Position numbers and translations under genes: made by a program. 64,000 bases of DNA, from positions 31,305,527-31,369,526 of the forward strand of contig CM073520.1 in NCBI GenBank assembly GCA_037074615.1, read 5' to 3'. Below are positions 25,032-36,830 of the stretch, piece after piece. Origin of the DNA: Leucaena leucocephala. Lineage: Eukaryota > Streptophyta > Magnoliopsida > Fabales > Fabaceae. Numbering within the stretch: the first letter of the stretch is position 1; each line of letters starts with the position of its first letter. A model generated the notes under the pieces. The model saw only the letters and a program-made list of their open reading frames with translations, searched no databases and was not told the DNA's origin.

Positions 25032-25057
25032 TATGATAAAACTTGTTGTTGTTGTTG
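22448..25057 (+). mobile_element. LINE, RTE clade, 5'-truncated
   Basis: A non-LTR retrotransposon coding for an APE-type endonuclease and reverse transcriptase. It starts inside the endonuclease domain (ISVYAPQVGTEAHLKEKFWE, then FIGGDLNGHVG). It continues through the RT domain to the C-terminal motif LRWFGHVQRRPRDAP. The 3' end is a short (TTG)n tail at about 25043-25057. Compared with the full-length copy at 49407-52509, it lacks about 520 bp of 5' sequence. A possible 9-bp target-site duplication with one mismatch is atcagatga (22439-22447) and atcatatga (25058-25066). It lies in sense orientation downstream of PERK. Confidence 0.9.
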
Positions 25058-25299
25058 ATCATATGACTCGCATTGTATTTGTTTGTTCATTAGTCCAGAA
25101 AGCTATTCGACTTGGTCCCCTTATATTTTGGTGTGCAGACAATAACGTATGATGAGGCCTTTTGCCAAAAGTAAAATAACACAAAGGTATTATAGCAAAG
25201 CATGGTATTAAAATTTAACAGAGATCAGTGAACTAGCATGATCAATATGTTTAAGAGTTTTAGAGGTCGATTTGGTTGAATTTCATTTAATTTTTTTTC

Positions 25300-25750
25300 C
25301 CCTTAGGCCCTATTTGATATGGATAATTTAAAGGGAGGGGAGTAAAATCCCTTCCCTCCCCTTGTTTAGCTCACTAAAACATTTAAGAGGAGGGAAACTT
25401 TTTCCAACTTTACCCCTCTAAATTTGGGGAAATTTAGAGGAGAGATATGATATTATTATTTTATAATATTAATATACCTATAATTTTTTTAATATCATAA
25501 TATTATCCATATTTTATATTTTATTAAAATATTTTATAAAATAATATAAAGTAAATTTATTTATATAAAAATATTTTTTCTCCTTTTCCTTCTTGAACCA
25601 AATAAGATAATATGAAAATTTTTTGTCTCCCCTCTCTTACTGTTAATCTAAATAAGGTAATAATAAAATCCCTCTCTTTTCCTTCTTTCCTTTTCACTCT
25701 ATTAAAATATTTCCCCTCCCTTCCTCTCTGTTGAGCCAAACATAACATTA
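25300..25750. repeat. pyrimidine/purine-biased dispersed repeat
   Basis: The stretch is bounded by 'ggccctatttgatatgg' and 'gagccaaacataacatta'. It contains several related CCCTCCC-type tracts followed by 'gtttagctca' or 'tgagccaaac'-like phrases. It looks like a MITE or relic repeat of the 'TTTGG' type, but no clean terminal inverted repeat or target duplication is visible. Confidence 0.35.
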
Positions 25751-25919
25751 TTGAACATGAAATGATAATGAGTTAAAAGAAAAAAAAATAAATTGAGGCA
25801 TTTTATATTTGTGTTTTAGTAATTGTTTTATTGGATTATGTATAATTTATAGCATAGAAGGTGTTCATGAAGCCTAATTCCCAAATGCATCCTCGAGGCT
25901 CGGAGTAAAATGCTAACCC

Positions 25920-26600
25920 ATTATAAGAAGTTATAAATCTTGTAGTTGAAGTTACAAACCCATTTGATAAAGTTACAAATCCCCTAGAAAAAGTTGTAAA
26001 TCCCATTGAGAGAGTTGCAAATACTATTAGCAAAATTGAACACTAAAATACTATTATAAATCTCATTCTTCAAGGAAACTTTATAAAAATTGAACATTAA
26101 AAAGTGATTAACTAAGTCAGAACATCAGTCGGTCAATGGTTTAAGTTATTATAAATACAATTGTTTCTTTTCTGTTATGAGAGTTGTAAAATTGATAAAG
26201 TTGAAAATCCCATTATCGAAGTGGCAAATGCTAGGAGTTATAAATACAATTGATAAACTTACTAATACTATTGGCAAAGCTGTAAATACTATTGTAGGTG
26301 TTACAAATAACTTTGGCAAAGTTGTTAATCCCATTGACAAAGTTGCTTCTTCTCTATTGTGGAAGTTACAAATACCATTGCGGGAGTTACAAATATCATT
26401 GTTGAAATTACAAATACCACTATGGGAGTTACAAATACTATTGACAAAGTTGCAAACACCATTGTCAAAGTTACAAATACTATTGTCAAAGTTATAAGTA
26501 TCATTGTCAAAATTGTAAATATTATTGTCAAAGTTATAAATATTATTATAAGAGTTGTAAATATCATTGGCAAACTTGTAAATCGTATTGTCAAAATATT
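25920..26600 (+). repeat. 21-bp minisatellite, array 1
   Basis: Degenerate tandem 21-mers of the form gttacaaatactattgtcaa(a) are clearest at 26428-26598. An older block lies at about 25931-26035, and a diverged spacer lies between. Because 21 is divisible by three, the array keeps open frames on both strands, reading VTNTIVK-type heptads on the plus strand. These are not credible genes. Confidence 0.85.
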
Positions 26601-26645
26601 AGAAAAGTGAAGGGTAATTTGGTCTTTGCACACAAATTTACAAAT

Positions 26646-26673
26646 GACAGATTGAGCCTCCTGCCCAATCTAT
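26646..26673. repeat. imperfect palindrome at the edge of minisatellite array 1
   Basis: 'gacagattg' and 'caatctat' flank a short GC-richer loop. Closely related palindromes sit at both ends of array 2 (48371-48396 and 49182-49210). Confidence 0.6.
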
Positions 26674-27007
26674 TTTTTTCAATATTCAGAAACCCAATTT
26701 ATCCTTTTGAAATTCAAATAGATTTTTTTGTCTTTCTCCCAAAATAAAAACTGGAACATAGCATGTTTATTTTAATTTTAAAATATAAAAATAATTATAT
26801 TAAAAGATTAAAATTTAAGCTGGATGTATCATCATTCAATTGTAGAATCAACATTTAAATTTAGTGATTTAGCATTTTTTTTCCCGTTAAATGAAACTAA
26901 TAGTATTAATATTAAAAAATTAAAAATATATTTTATAAGTTTAAAAGATTAAATTAAAATTTGATATAAATTTAGAAACTAAGACTATACTTTAGTCTTA
27001 GATATAC

Positions 27008-27039
<32 letters not shown>

Positions 27040-27280
27040 TTATATATAAATTTTATTTTCTTTTATATTTAAATACTTTAGAAACAAAACTTTCCGTATG
27101 GAATTCTGCCAAAAATAAAATATGGTTAAAAATTGCAATACTCTTGTAGAAAAGGAATGTTTAATTTTTTTATCATTTATACGAGCAAAATGGAACTCAA
27201 ACTTATGACGTCCAACTTCTTTTATGATTCGACAAAAAATATCTTTTTTAAAAGAAAAAAAACAAGATACTCTCAACTCT
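26674..27280. other. intergenic with dispersed AT-rich repeat
   Basis: No gene is seen. About 26750-27000 resembles the AT-rich repeat at 4700-5060. A (TA)n run lies at about 27019-27039. Confidence 0.4.
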
Positions 27281-27736
27281 TCATCCCTTGGTGGACTTAT
27301 TCTTCCTCAATGGAGTCTCCGGTGCCGAAGCTCGCGGCAAGTGCGTGGGGAAGAATCGTCCCAGAAGCCACGTCACGGCGACGGCGACAACGGCCCCAAA
27401 TCCGCAAACGGAAAACAATCCCACAGCCAAAACGGACAGCGCCACGGAGGCCGGCACCCATACGGGGCTTGACGCGATGATCAACGCCCACAGGACGGTG
27501 ATACCCACAGCACTGCTGGAGACGATGAGGGCGATGAGCACGAGAAGCTCAGCTCCGGCGATGAGAGAGCGACGGAGACGAAATGAAACAGGGATGGGTA
27601 ACGTGAAGACGCCGACGAGCTTCGATGGGCTATGAAGTTGGCCTAGAATGAAGGTAATAGGGTTGTTAATGGCCGTGGAAAGGACCTTTGAACGGTCTTT
27701 CGCCTGAGGAATTAGTGATGATGTCTTTGAGTTCAT
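27281..27736 (-). CDS. oleosin-like protein, short paralogue
   Basis: A 151-aa single-exon protein. It shares with the 6636-7292 protein the start (MNSKTSSLIP versus MSKTSSLIP), the stretch STAINNP(I) versus SSATNNP(L), and the hydrophobic hairpin. That hairpin spans about residues 57-127, with SSPVWVPAS against LSPVWVPAS. The proline knot keeps S90-P91 and P95, but the first proline is Ala84, so the canonical P-X5-SP pattern is incomplete. The 14-residue repeats are absent. A basic tail of about 22 residues follows the hairpin (PLRKNKSTKG end). The start was chosen at 27736 because of the paralogue; an in-frame upstream extension begins in low-complexity HTHT sequence. The codons are distinctly GC-richer than the surroundings. 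The protein probably associates with lipid droplets or ER. Confidence 0.85.
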   Translation of the reverse strand: MNSKTSSLIPQAKDRSKVLSTAINNPITFILGQLHSPSKLVGVFTLPIPVSFRLRRSLIAGAELLVLIALIVSSSAVGITVLWALIIASSPVWVPASVALSVLAVGLFSVCGFGAVVAVAVTWLLGRFFPTHLPRASAPETPLRKNKSTKG

Positions 27737-27952
27737 GTTTGAAGGAATGGAATGAATGTTTGAAGATAGAAAAGAGTCCGAACTCTCTCTCGCTATGTAT
27801 GTATGTGTGTGTATGTGAGGTTTCTGTAGAAAGTGAAGTTGTTTCAATATATAATGAACAATTCGGGACGAAAAAAATGGAGTTTGGCTTTGGATTGTTT
27901 TGTTTGGATATATAATGGGCAGATACAGTTATGGGAGAAAATAAAGGAGGGA

Positions 27953-27990
27953 TTTATACTATTTTTACAGAGACACACGTCCCACGTAGG
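27953..27990 (-). promoter_or_regulatory. ABRE-like pair and TATA box of the short oleosin-like gene
   Basis: On the minus strand the order is TACGTGGG (27988-27981) and GACGTGTG (27982-27975), overlapping by two bases. TATAAA follows at 27958-27953. ACGTG cores are ABRE/G-box-like sites bound by bZIP factors in ABA- and seed-responsive promoters. The leader would be about 190 nt. The assignment is by motif and position only. Confidence 0.5.
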
Positions 27991-28818
27991 TTTGGGTCAT
28001 AAACTCATCATTGTCGGTATTCGGTAAGACCTGCACCGTTGAAATATGGTTTTAAATTTAAAATTTTTAACTGATAATTTTTAAATAAAAAAATGCCTAT
28101 TTTAACTGTGAGTATTTTTAAGAATAATTAAAAATTAATTGAAAAAACGCCAATTTCTTAGCAATAAAGAAAATAATTAGGATATTTTAAAAAAATATAT
28201 TAACTTAACTAATTTTTTTAATTTAATATAATTAATTAAATATATTATATATTAAGGATATAAGGAGTATTAGAATTAGTTAACAGATTATTGTTATTTT
28301 ATATTTTATACCTATTAAAATATTTTTAAAAAATAAAAAAATATTAAATCTGGAGGTTCTACATTGGATTCATTTCACGGGTTCTCTTCGTCAAAGGGAA
28401 TATTCTTTGGTTGAGAGACACGTGCGCGCGCGCGAGAGGAAGAGAGATCATAGAATGAATATTTCTTTTTTCGATAAAGAGGGCGTGGTTGTGGGACTTA
28501 TACATTTTGTAACATAGTAATGCTTTCACTCTATGTTAAAGGAATCTTTGGGTTATGAGAGACGTACGGTGTCCAATAGATATACATACGTTTTAATTTT
28601 CACTTAATTATTTATAAGAAAATTAATTTGAAATTTTAATTACTCTTTAATGTTAGTGAGTTTTATGTTATTCGATCTTACATAGACTAACTATTGCTTG
28701 ATAGGCCAATTCATTAAAGTTTTAGGTTCCTATTCTTTACATGCGCTCACGTGTGCGTGCGTGCGTGCGTGCGTGGTGCTATTTTATTCTCCTGATGTAT
28801 CTCTACTCCTCCAACTAA

Positions 28819-28915
28819 CACTAACAAAATACATCTCATTAGCGACTGAATTATTGACGGATTTTTGGTTTACCGACAGAATTTCTAACGAATTAGTGTC
28901 GGTAATTTGCTGTTT
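28819..28915 (+). mobile_element. CACTA-type transposon terminal fragment
   Basis: 'cactaacaaaatacatctca' resembles the CACTACAAGAAAA-type terminus. It is followed by 'ttagcgactgaa', 'ttgacgga' and an inverted pair 'ttaccgaca/tgtcggtaa', all typical of CACTA subterminal repeats. Only one end is seen. A nearby (GTGC/GCGT)n microsatellite lies at about 28750-28776. Confidence 0.35.
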
Positions 28916-29283
28916 TTTTTTTTTAGTATAACTCGGAGCATCGCTAGCATTAATATCTACCCATAGATCTATCCACTATGATGGCCTTTATGAATTACAG
29001 CCATTTGGCCTTCACTTGAAAAAAAAACGCTTTTACTTAATTATAAGTTTAAGGGACACTATCAAATTTCTTCTACCAAATCCAACTACATACAATGCTA
29101 ACACTTTACATATTTTGACTTTAAAAAGATTTATGTGTAAATGAGATGATAACCATTCCCATATTACATTCCCATGATGAAGACAAACGGATAACAAAAT
29201 AGCCCTAAAATTTAATTAACCTCTTTAATTACCTTATCTTTAAAATAATCTATAAATTAAATAATTTATTTATGTGGGCTACC

Positions 29284-32200
29284 TCAGTTTATGTTAGGAT
29301 GAAGCCTCTCTTGAGCAGATTTAACACCCTCCATCTTCAACATCTCAAGCATGATATCACTCCACGTGTCAATTGGCCCAGGCAAGCACCAATGAACACA
29401 ATCATTATACAAAGTCACATTCTCATTAGCCTTATGTCCATACCTACTTGGATGCCCATCTGGTCTCATCAACATGGCCTGCGTTGTATCAAAGACCCTA
29501 AATTTCAAACCCTTCTTCTTCGCCTCCTTCATGGCGCTCTTGAACTCTTCCATTTGTATCATATAAAACTCCGAGTTCATCCCCTCCAACTCAACCTCAT
29601 TGCTCTTAAATGGCTTTGTCCTCACACAGTTGCCGCCTTCGTTCCACAGTCCATTTTCAAAGTGTGATGGTGTAAAAGTTCTCAGAAATGTAATGCCTTT
29701 GAAGTTTTCTTTGTTTATGATTGTTCTGAGGGCTGTTCGGAAGGCTTTCCGGTAACCGTAGTACATCGTTAGGTCGGGGACGTTGGGGAGGAGGCAGTAG
29801 TGGCAGCCGACGACGGATTGCTTCTCGTAGAAGACCATGGATCTCATGAACCAGTGGCCTCCGTTGAGGATGATGTAGTCGAAGTTGGCGATTTCGGTGG
29901 CCCATTTTTCGTCAGGTTCGTCCAGGTAGAGGTTGTAGATGCCGGAGTTCGTCGGACCGCTGGCGTCGGCTTCTTTGGATTTGACTAGATGTGGAGTCCA
30001 GAACGTGGCCATGGTGAAGTTGTAGCTTGGGTATCTCCAACGCTTGAAATAGTCGTCTTGTGTTAATGATACATCTACTGGCCATTCTGCCTGAAAATTA
30101 ATTATGCCCATGTGGTAAATTAAAATGCATTAGCTGAAGAAAATAAAGTAATTTTTTTGTAATTAGTTAGTTAAATAATCATAAAAATGGTGAAGACTAA
30201 AAGTTCCAGAGTATGTATGAGATTGATATTTTTTTTCATTCCATTTATTTATATTTTTCTATCTTTTTACAACTGTATATTTTAATGATTATAAAGTCCA
30301 ATTAATATATAAAAGTCACAATAACATTTATCATTATATAATATATTCTAGAAAAGTTGTTAATGATATCTGTGGAGTCAAAGTTTAACTTTAATTTTAC
30401 ACAATATTTTATTTTGGTTTCTTAATTTTATTAAAGTATTTTAACACTACTAATTTCATTAATAAAATATTATAACATTAAAATTTTAAATATTAAAAAA
30501 ATTACAAATATTGGCATATTAAATATAATTAATTTTTTTACAATAATAATGTTAGCACAAAAAATCATCATTTGAAAATAACCGTGTTATGATTAAAGGA
30601 CGGAACATATACTATATAAACTTAATGTATTAAACTAAAATCTTTTATAAAATTAAAAGACTAAAGATCCACTTTTACTTATTTTTGGATAAAATAAACA
30701 TCATGAGTAATTTAATTAAGCCTAGTTTTTATTGAAATAATTTTTAATATTAATTTCAGTTCCTGGCTAGTGAAGACTGAAGAAGAAGAAGAAACACATG
30801 CAGCATGTTCCCAGCTAATATAAATATATTATTTGTAAGAGAACTTTTAGGAAAGGAGACAGAAAGTGGGATTAATAATATGCATTACAGTAATAGGGCA
30901 CAATAATTCATGATCATGGTTCCTTTTCATCCACGTCATCTCAATTTAAATATTCTTTAGGGCTCCCCCAGATTTATCCTTTTGGTTTCCAAAAGCTTCT
31001 AAGTCACAATTCAAATCTAACAAATTATTGTGATTTGGGAAATGAAATACAGTGTGCTTATTTATTTTTTTTTAAAAAAAGTAAATCATATGGGAAGGCA
31101 TGATAATCATTATAAAAATAGCAATATTAAACAATAATAATAATAATAACTAGATAAGAATAAAATAATATGATGGGCATTACAGTACTTGATTACAGTA
31201 ATTATATTGCTTTCTTAATTAGATAAGCAGACCCCACTTTAATTACAGATACAACCCCTAATAATGCAAGCATATATCTTTCCAGAAATTGAGAACTAAG
31301 CAAAAAGAAAAATGATAAGAAAAGCAAAAGGCAGACTTATAAATAGTAATTGATAATAATTTGGAAAAAGGGGTTGGAAGTATGGGCAAGACAGAGATTC
31401 GATGTTATCTTAGGATTCTTTTCTTCATTTATATGCTTCTTTCTTCTTTGCACGTTACTGCCATTTCCATCCTTCATTAAATTATTAATTACCTAATCCT
31501 TGAATTTCACAATGCCTTAGTTCAACTAACCCCTATCTTTTAGTAAAACTAGGAGTCGGTGAGATTAATTATAGTAATAAGATCCAAGAAATTAGATGTG
31601 ACGCCTACATTAAAACTAAAATTACATTTGAGTGCCCATAGACTTTATGACATTTATTTATATCCCTAACGAAACACATTTTAATAAATAAAAAATTATA
31701 AGTTGTATTATTTATATTATATACTAATAATTATATATATATGGAATGATGAACCTATGGTATAAATAGTATGCATCCATCATGATGAAGATATAAACTT
31801 CATTAACAAGCTGGCCAGGACAAAAAATCTTCACTGGTAAGCTATAATTAGTTTATTTTAAATATAAATAATTAAATTACCATAGGGAAAAGTTCTTTAG
31901 GTAATAATTAGTGTCATTTTGGCTCTACACTTTGAGTAAAGATATGTAGAATCACAGCCACACATACTTAACGTTCCAACCAAGCATATCTTTCTTTTTT
32001 TTGGCGGGGTGTGGAATTAAAGAAACCCCTTTAAAATAATTTAATAATCTTTAGTATTTTAAAATAATTTAATAATCACAAAAACAAAACTTAGATTAAT
32101 TAATACATGCGTTTACTACTATATTTTTTTACTAAATTTTTGTTACTACTCACTAGATATACTTAAACTTATCATTTACTTTTCTTATATTTACTTTTTT

Positions 32201-33248
32201 TAACTTATCCATCAATTATTCAAAGTCTTGCAACGATATTTTCTATCCTATATCCTCGTTTAGTTTGGCTTACTTTATTTAATACCTAAGATTCAATGCC
32301 CAAATAAAAAAAAAACACTTCAAGATCTGGCATTAAATTTTAGACAGAGATATGTGATGGAGAAGACAACATGCCTATCTAATATTTTACTAGTTAAGTG
32401 TATCAAAAAAGTATTGTACTAGTTAAAATTTCACCCATTTACAATTATCAAAATAATGAGAAAAATAATTTTTTATCCTTATAATTTTAACTCAGTTATA
32501 ATCGTCAACAACTCAGTTTTATAATTTTAATTCAGTCAAAATTAAAAATCTTAACTTAATATAACTCAAAAGTTTTAATTATTTTATCAATCAAAGCATA
32601 AATATAATATATCAAAATTAAGTATTTTCCCACAAATAAAATTATAATTATAATATAACTAAATCATTAATTATTATAACAAACAGCAAAAAAAGTGGTA
32701 ATCTTAGGGTGGAAGAAGAATTCACTAACCCTTGAAAGTAGGCAAATCATGGACTGCATCTGGTTTCTTCCAATGGAATCTCCAACGAAAGCCATGGATT
32801 TGCCTCTAACAATCTCCAGAAACTGAAAGGGATTGAAGATTGGAAGGTCACAGCCATTAGGTTTCCATCTCCATTTCATGAACTCAGAATCTGGTCTTCC
32901 ATACTTCATACAGTTCTGGTGTTCATGGATCGCCCAGCACGTCGTGTTCGAGTAATATGGAGCCTTAGGGTTTGGGACCCACTCGCCGGAGGAAAGGTCG
33001 CACATCGTTATGGAGGTCGATGGCAAACTCTCCACCGCCACCGCCGACTGGTTCAGAACATCGAATGAAGGAGATGAATGAGAAGAAGAAGAAGATGATG
33101 AAGAATGGTGATATGATCGGAAGAGAGGGTTTGATAATGGAGAGACTGTGAAGAGAAGAATGGCGAAAACTGCGAGTAATGTTACTTTTGGGATCATTTG
33201 CTTTGGGCTGTTCTTCCCAAACAGAAGCTCCATTAATTGGAACTTCAT
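29284..33248 (-). CDS. trichome birefringence-like polysaccharide O-acetyltransferase (AXY4/TBL27-like)
   Basis: Two exons on the minus strand: 33248-32730 (173 aa) and 30090-29284 (268 aa plus stop). They are joined in phase 0 across a 2.6-kb intron with GT at 32729 and AG at 30091, giving 441 aa. A single N-terminal membrane anchor at about residues 22-38 makes it a type II Golgi protein. A Ser-rich linker (45-59) follows. The TBL domain starts at CDLSSGEWVPNPKAPYYSN, the GDS motif is FVGDSIGRN (G156-S158), and the C-terminal DxxH is DCVHWCLPG (D403, H406). These supply the Ser-His-Asp triad of the family. The phrases DLTMYYGYRKAFRTALRT and ITFLRTFTPSHFENGLWN point to the TBL19-27 clade, whose AXY4/TBL27 members acetylate xyloglucan side chains. 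The exact substrate is inferred. Confidence 0.92.
30091..32729 (-). other. large intron of the TBL gene
   Basis: AT-rich, with no exon or nested gene seen. Part of it (about 30360-30690) resembles the dispersed AT-rich repeat seen at 4700-5060 and 26750-27000. Confidence 0.6.
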
Positions 33249-33299
33249 CTTTGAGAGAGACACGGAGAGGGGAGAGAGAGATCACAGAGAGAGCGAGAG

Positions 33300-36200
33300 A
33301 AGGGGAGAGAATCAATTAAATTGTTATAGATCTGTTCATATATAATGTGTGTGTGATCAGTGATGTGATGAGATGGATTCATTTAATATTTTTTTAATTC
33401 AGATTTTTTGTATGATTATATGCAAACTATGTACTAATTTAATTTTTATATGAGCAAATTAATTTCAATACATATAATTTATCTCAATTTTAAATCATAT
33501 TTTTATGATTTATTTTATTTAAATTAAGTCTTTATTGTTTGATTCAATAATTTAATCTATAACTTTTTGGATAAAACTTAAATTAAATCCGAAATTATGT
33601 CAAATTCTTTCATTTTATATTGACATATATTATATTTTTTAATATTTTTATTTAATTTAAATTTACGTGAAAAAAGATTCTTCACAAATGTTAAAAGGGT
33701 ATTTAATAAAACAAAATATTCATAAATTATAAGGATTTACAAATTAAATTTGTCTTTTTATAGAAATAACCATTCACTAATCATTAATTAACTCAAGGTA
33801 ATTGCCCAATTGTTTAGAAAAAAGACGGGTTTGTTAATGATGACTGATGAGTGTCTTCAAAATATTAGGCTCTAAAATCATTACTCATTATACCATTTCC
33901 ACTTATATTTGATATTGATTATGATTTACCATAATGATATAAAAGGATTAATTAATTTTTTTCATGGGCAAGTTGCAATTAGTATATGTTGATTATCATT
34001 GAATTAATAAATTAATTTTTTATATTTAGATTATACTAGAAATTTATTATATCTTAAAACCAGAGAGTTCCAATTAAAAAAATCAATATATATTATATGA
34101 TAAAAATGATAAAAAAGACTATAAAAAATGATAAATGTTAAAATATGACATTATGTTAATAATACTTGATATATTGTTAGTAATACTTAATCTATTATTG
34201 ATAAATGTCCTACTTTGATATTTATTTTTTTTAATTTATATATATATATATAATGATTATAATTAATTGGGAGGCACGTGAGGCGTGACGCATCTCATGA
34301 GTGCTTGTGCTTTGATCTGTTCTCTTGCTCTCACATCCCTTTCCTAAGGACCTCGTGCAGTGTTTTGGGTTTTCAAAGTGGTAATATTAATATATTTTAA
34401 TTTTGTAAAACCCAAATATTTAATTGAGGAAAGTTGAAAATTCCTTTTCGATATATTCCAAGATTACCAATTTGAATGTCTTGCACGTATACAAAATATC
34501 ACGTAATTAATGGAAAAATGGTTGGCAAGAATTATTACCATTTTGCTTAGTGCATTTAATTATTTATATTAATTTTTAAATAAAAGTTTGGTGTCTTTTT
34601 TTTTTGTGAAATGCCAATTATTCATTAAAAAACAATATGCTACATACATACGAGGAGGAAAATAAATTAGGTTACCCATATAGGAATGTTCCCTAATTTT
34701 TCCTTCCAAAATTTTCATTGGGTAAAAGATACAAATTATATACAAAAGCTAAATATAGGGATCCTACATGATATATTTCATACTCTCAAAAATTCTAAAA
34801 CTCCCTTTCTTGGTTTCTTTGCTAGAAAAGCATTCACTTTCCCACATATTTTAATGGGTAAAGGAGTAAAAATATCCATGATATTTTATTCTAGAGGTAC
34901 ACAATACCAAATAATTTTTCATGTATAAAAATAACTATAACATTATAAAATAGGTAAAAAAAACTTTAAATTATATTAGTTGACCATTAGAAAGAACTTT
35001 TGACTAAAAAAACTCACATAGATATAGACATGGTATAATTATGGCCTAGCTGATATTATCCATAATCTATCAATTAATATTAATTTATTATTTTTAAAAT
35101 TTATTAAAAATATGGATATTTTTTGGGGAAAATTATAAATTTAAATGGACAAATTGGATTGAGGTCATATACTCATTTTAAAAAAATATTTTTTTAAATA
35201 ATAAATTAATATTAATTGGCATATGATAGATGATGCTAATTAGGTCATAATTATATCACATTTACATTCATATAAGCATTTTTATTTAAAAGTTCTCTCT
35301 AACTATCAACAAATATAATTTAATTTTTTTAAATTTATTTTATAACGATATGGTTACTTTTCTATCTTAAAAAACATCTGGTATTGAGCGCTTTAGAGTC
35401 AAACTTTATAGGTAGTTTTGCATTTTTATCATTTTTTAATACTCCTCAAGTTTTGAATGTATAACTAAATAACTAATTTATAAAAATTAAAAAATTTAAT
35501 TGAATTAGTTTTTTATAAAATATATATATTAGTTTCCTTAAAATATTTCTTTCAATTATTTGAAATGAAAATTATTCTATATAGAAACACTTCTGAATCT
35601 AATAGGGGCAACTGATCGAAATACTAATTTGAAAAAAAATATAAATTTATGAAATAAAGATTATTAGAGTTTTATTGGAGTCTTACATTTAAAATAAAAA
35701 AAATATCTCAATGAATATATTTAAAGTAAAAAAAAAAGTAATATCCGGAGTGTAATTGAATGTACATCTTGAAAATTTATGTAATTTCATAATGTTTTTG
35801 TATGGTAAATAATAATACAACAGGGCTTTGTTCAATTTCTAGGCCTCTTGATCATAGATTTTTTTTATTATTTACGCTTAAAAATATTTAGATCTTTAAT
35901 TATTTATTATCTTCATAATAATAACAATAACAATAACAGCAATAATAATAGAATGCATGGGCTTCTCATGGAAATAAACAAAATGCTTAATTTAATAGAA
36001 AAAATATTGTATGTGAAGGAGATTTTTGCATGGATATCCCCATTGATCCTTCATTCTCTAATTTAACTTCCTTTTTTTATATCAAACTGGATTAGATTAG
36101 ATCATTCTCGAGGTCAATTGCGAGTAGTTCTTTTAATTCCCACAAATTTAAATTTGAGACCATATGCTTAAACAATCAAAACTCATTCCATTAGAACCAT

Positions 36201-36569
36201 AGCTAAAAATATGCTAAGTCAAGCTAAACTTAGTTAAATAGGCTTAAATTTATATTCAAGCTTTTTTTATGCTCAAACTTGAAACCTTTTTATAAGCCTA
36301 CTTATAATGTAGACATATAAAAAATCTCTTATTTCATGACTTGAAAGCCGTAAATAGACTTCAAGCCTACTAAATCATACATTTATATAGGTTTTTAGTA
36401 TCCTTTAAAGCCTACATATTTATTAATAAAAGGTTCTAAATAAGTTTGAACCTATTTACCACATATATATATATATATATAATTAAATAGGCTAGACGTG
36501 TATCCTATTAAATGGTTGATCTATTTCTATCCTTAACTAGAACAATTTTTGTATGTTTTTGGTATAAAA
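33300..36569. other. AT-rich intergenic region
   Basis: No supported gene. There are short AT-rich frames and a CAA/TAA trinucleotide stretch near 35910-35950. A (TA)n run lies at about 36463-36481. Confidence 0.45.
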
Positions 36570-36830
36570 TTTTTTAGAATGGGTTATATCTAAGGGTAAG
36601 GTAAAATCTCTCTTTTTCCTAGACAATAACAATATTAGATAGGGCGAGCCGTCAATTACCCTCAGATATAAACCTAGGTACTTATGAGTTAGGATGTCTC
36701 CTCAAGGGCCGCGATTGAAATTAAAATAAAATTGTAATCTTTAATTATTAAATACGTTCTAAATAATTATATGTCATATTCTTTTATCAATTAAATCTAT
36801 GGATAATTTCTACTCCTATAATTTAACTCA
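36570..36830 (+). repeat. single arm of the foldback element
   Basis: 'ttatatctaagggtaaggta', 'gtcaattaccctcagatata' and 'aacctaggtacttatgagtt' follow the same order as the left arm at 9911-10170. No inverted partner is seen nearby. Confidence 0.65.

Noticed and set aside
26177..26633. Long frames on both strands with VTNTIVK- or TIVFVTL-type heptads
   Set aside because: They arise from a 21-bp minisatellite whose unit is a multiple of three. There is no start context, splice signal or family.
27737..27847. Upstream extension of the 151-aa oleosin-like protein
   Set aside because: It reads HTHT-type low-complexity sequence from a GTAT/GTGT microsatellite. The start at 27736 matches the paralogue.
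16029..33248. A cell-wall gene cluster made of PERK, TBL and the GH81 relic
   Set aside because: The genes are on different strands, tens of kilobases apart with transposons between, and the GH81 is dead. Shared theme is not evidence for a functional cluster.
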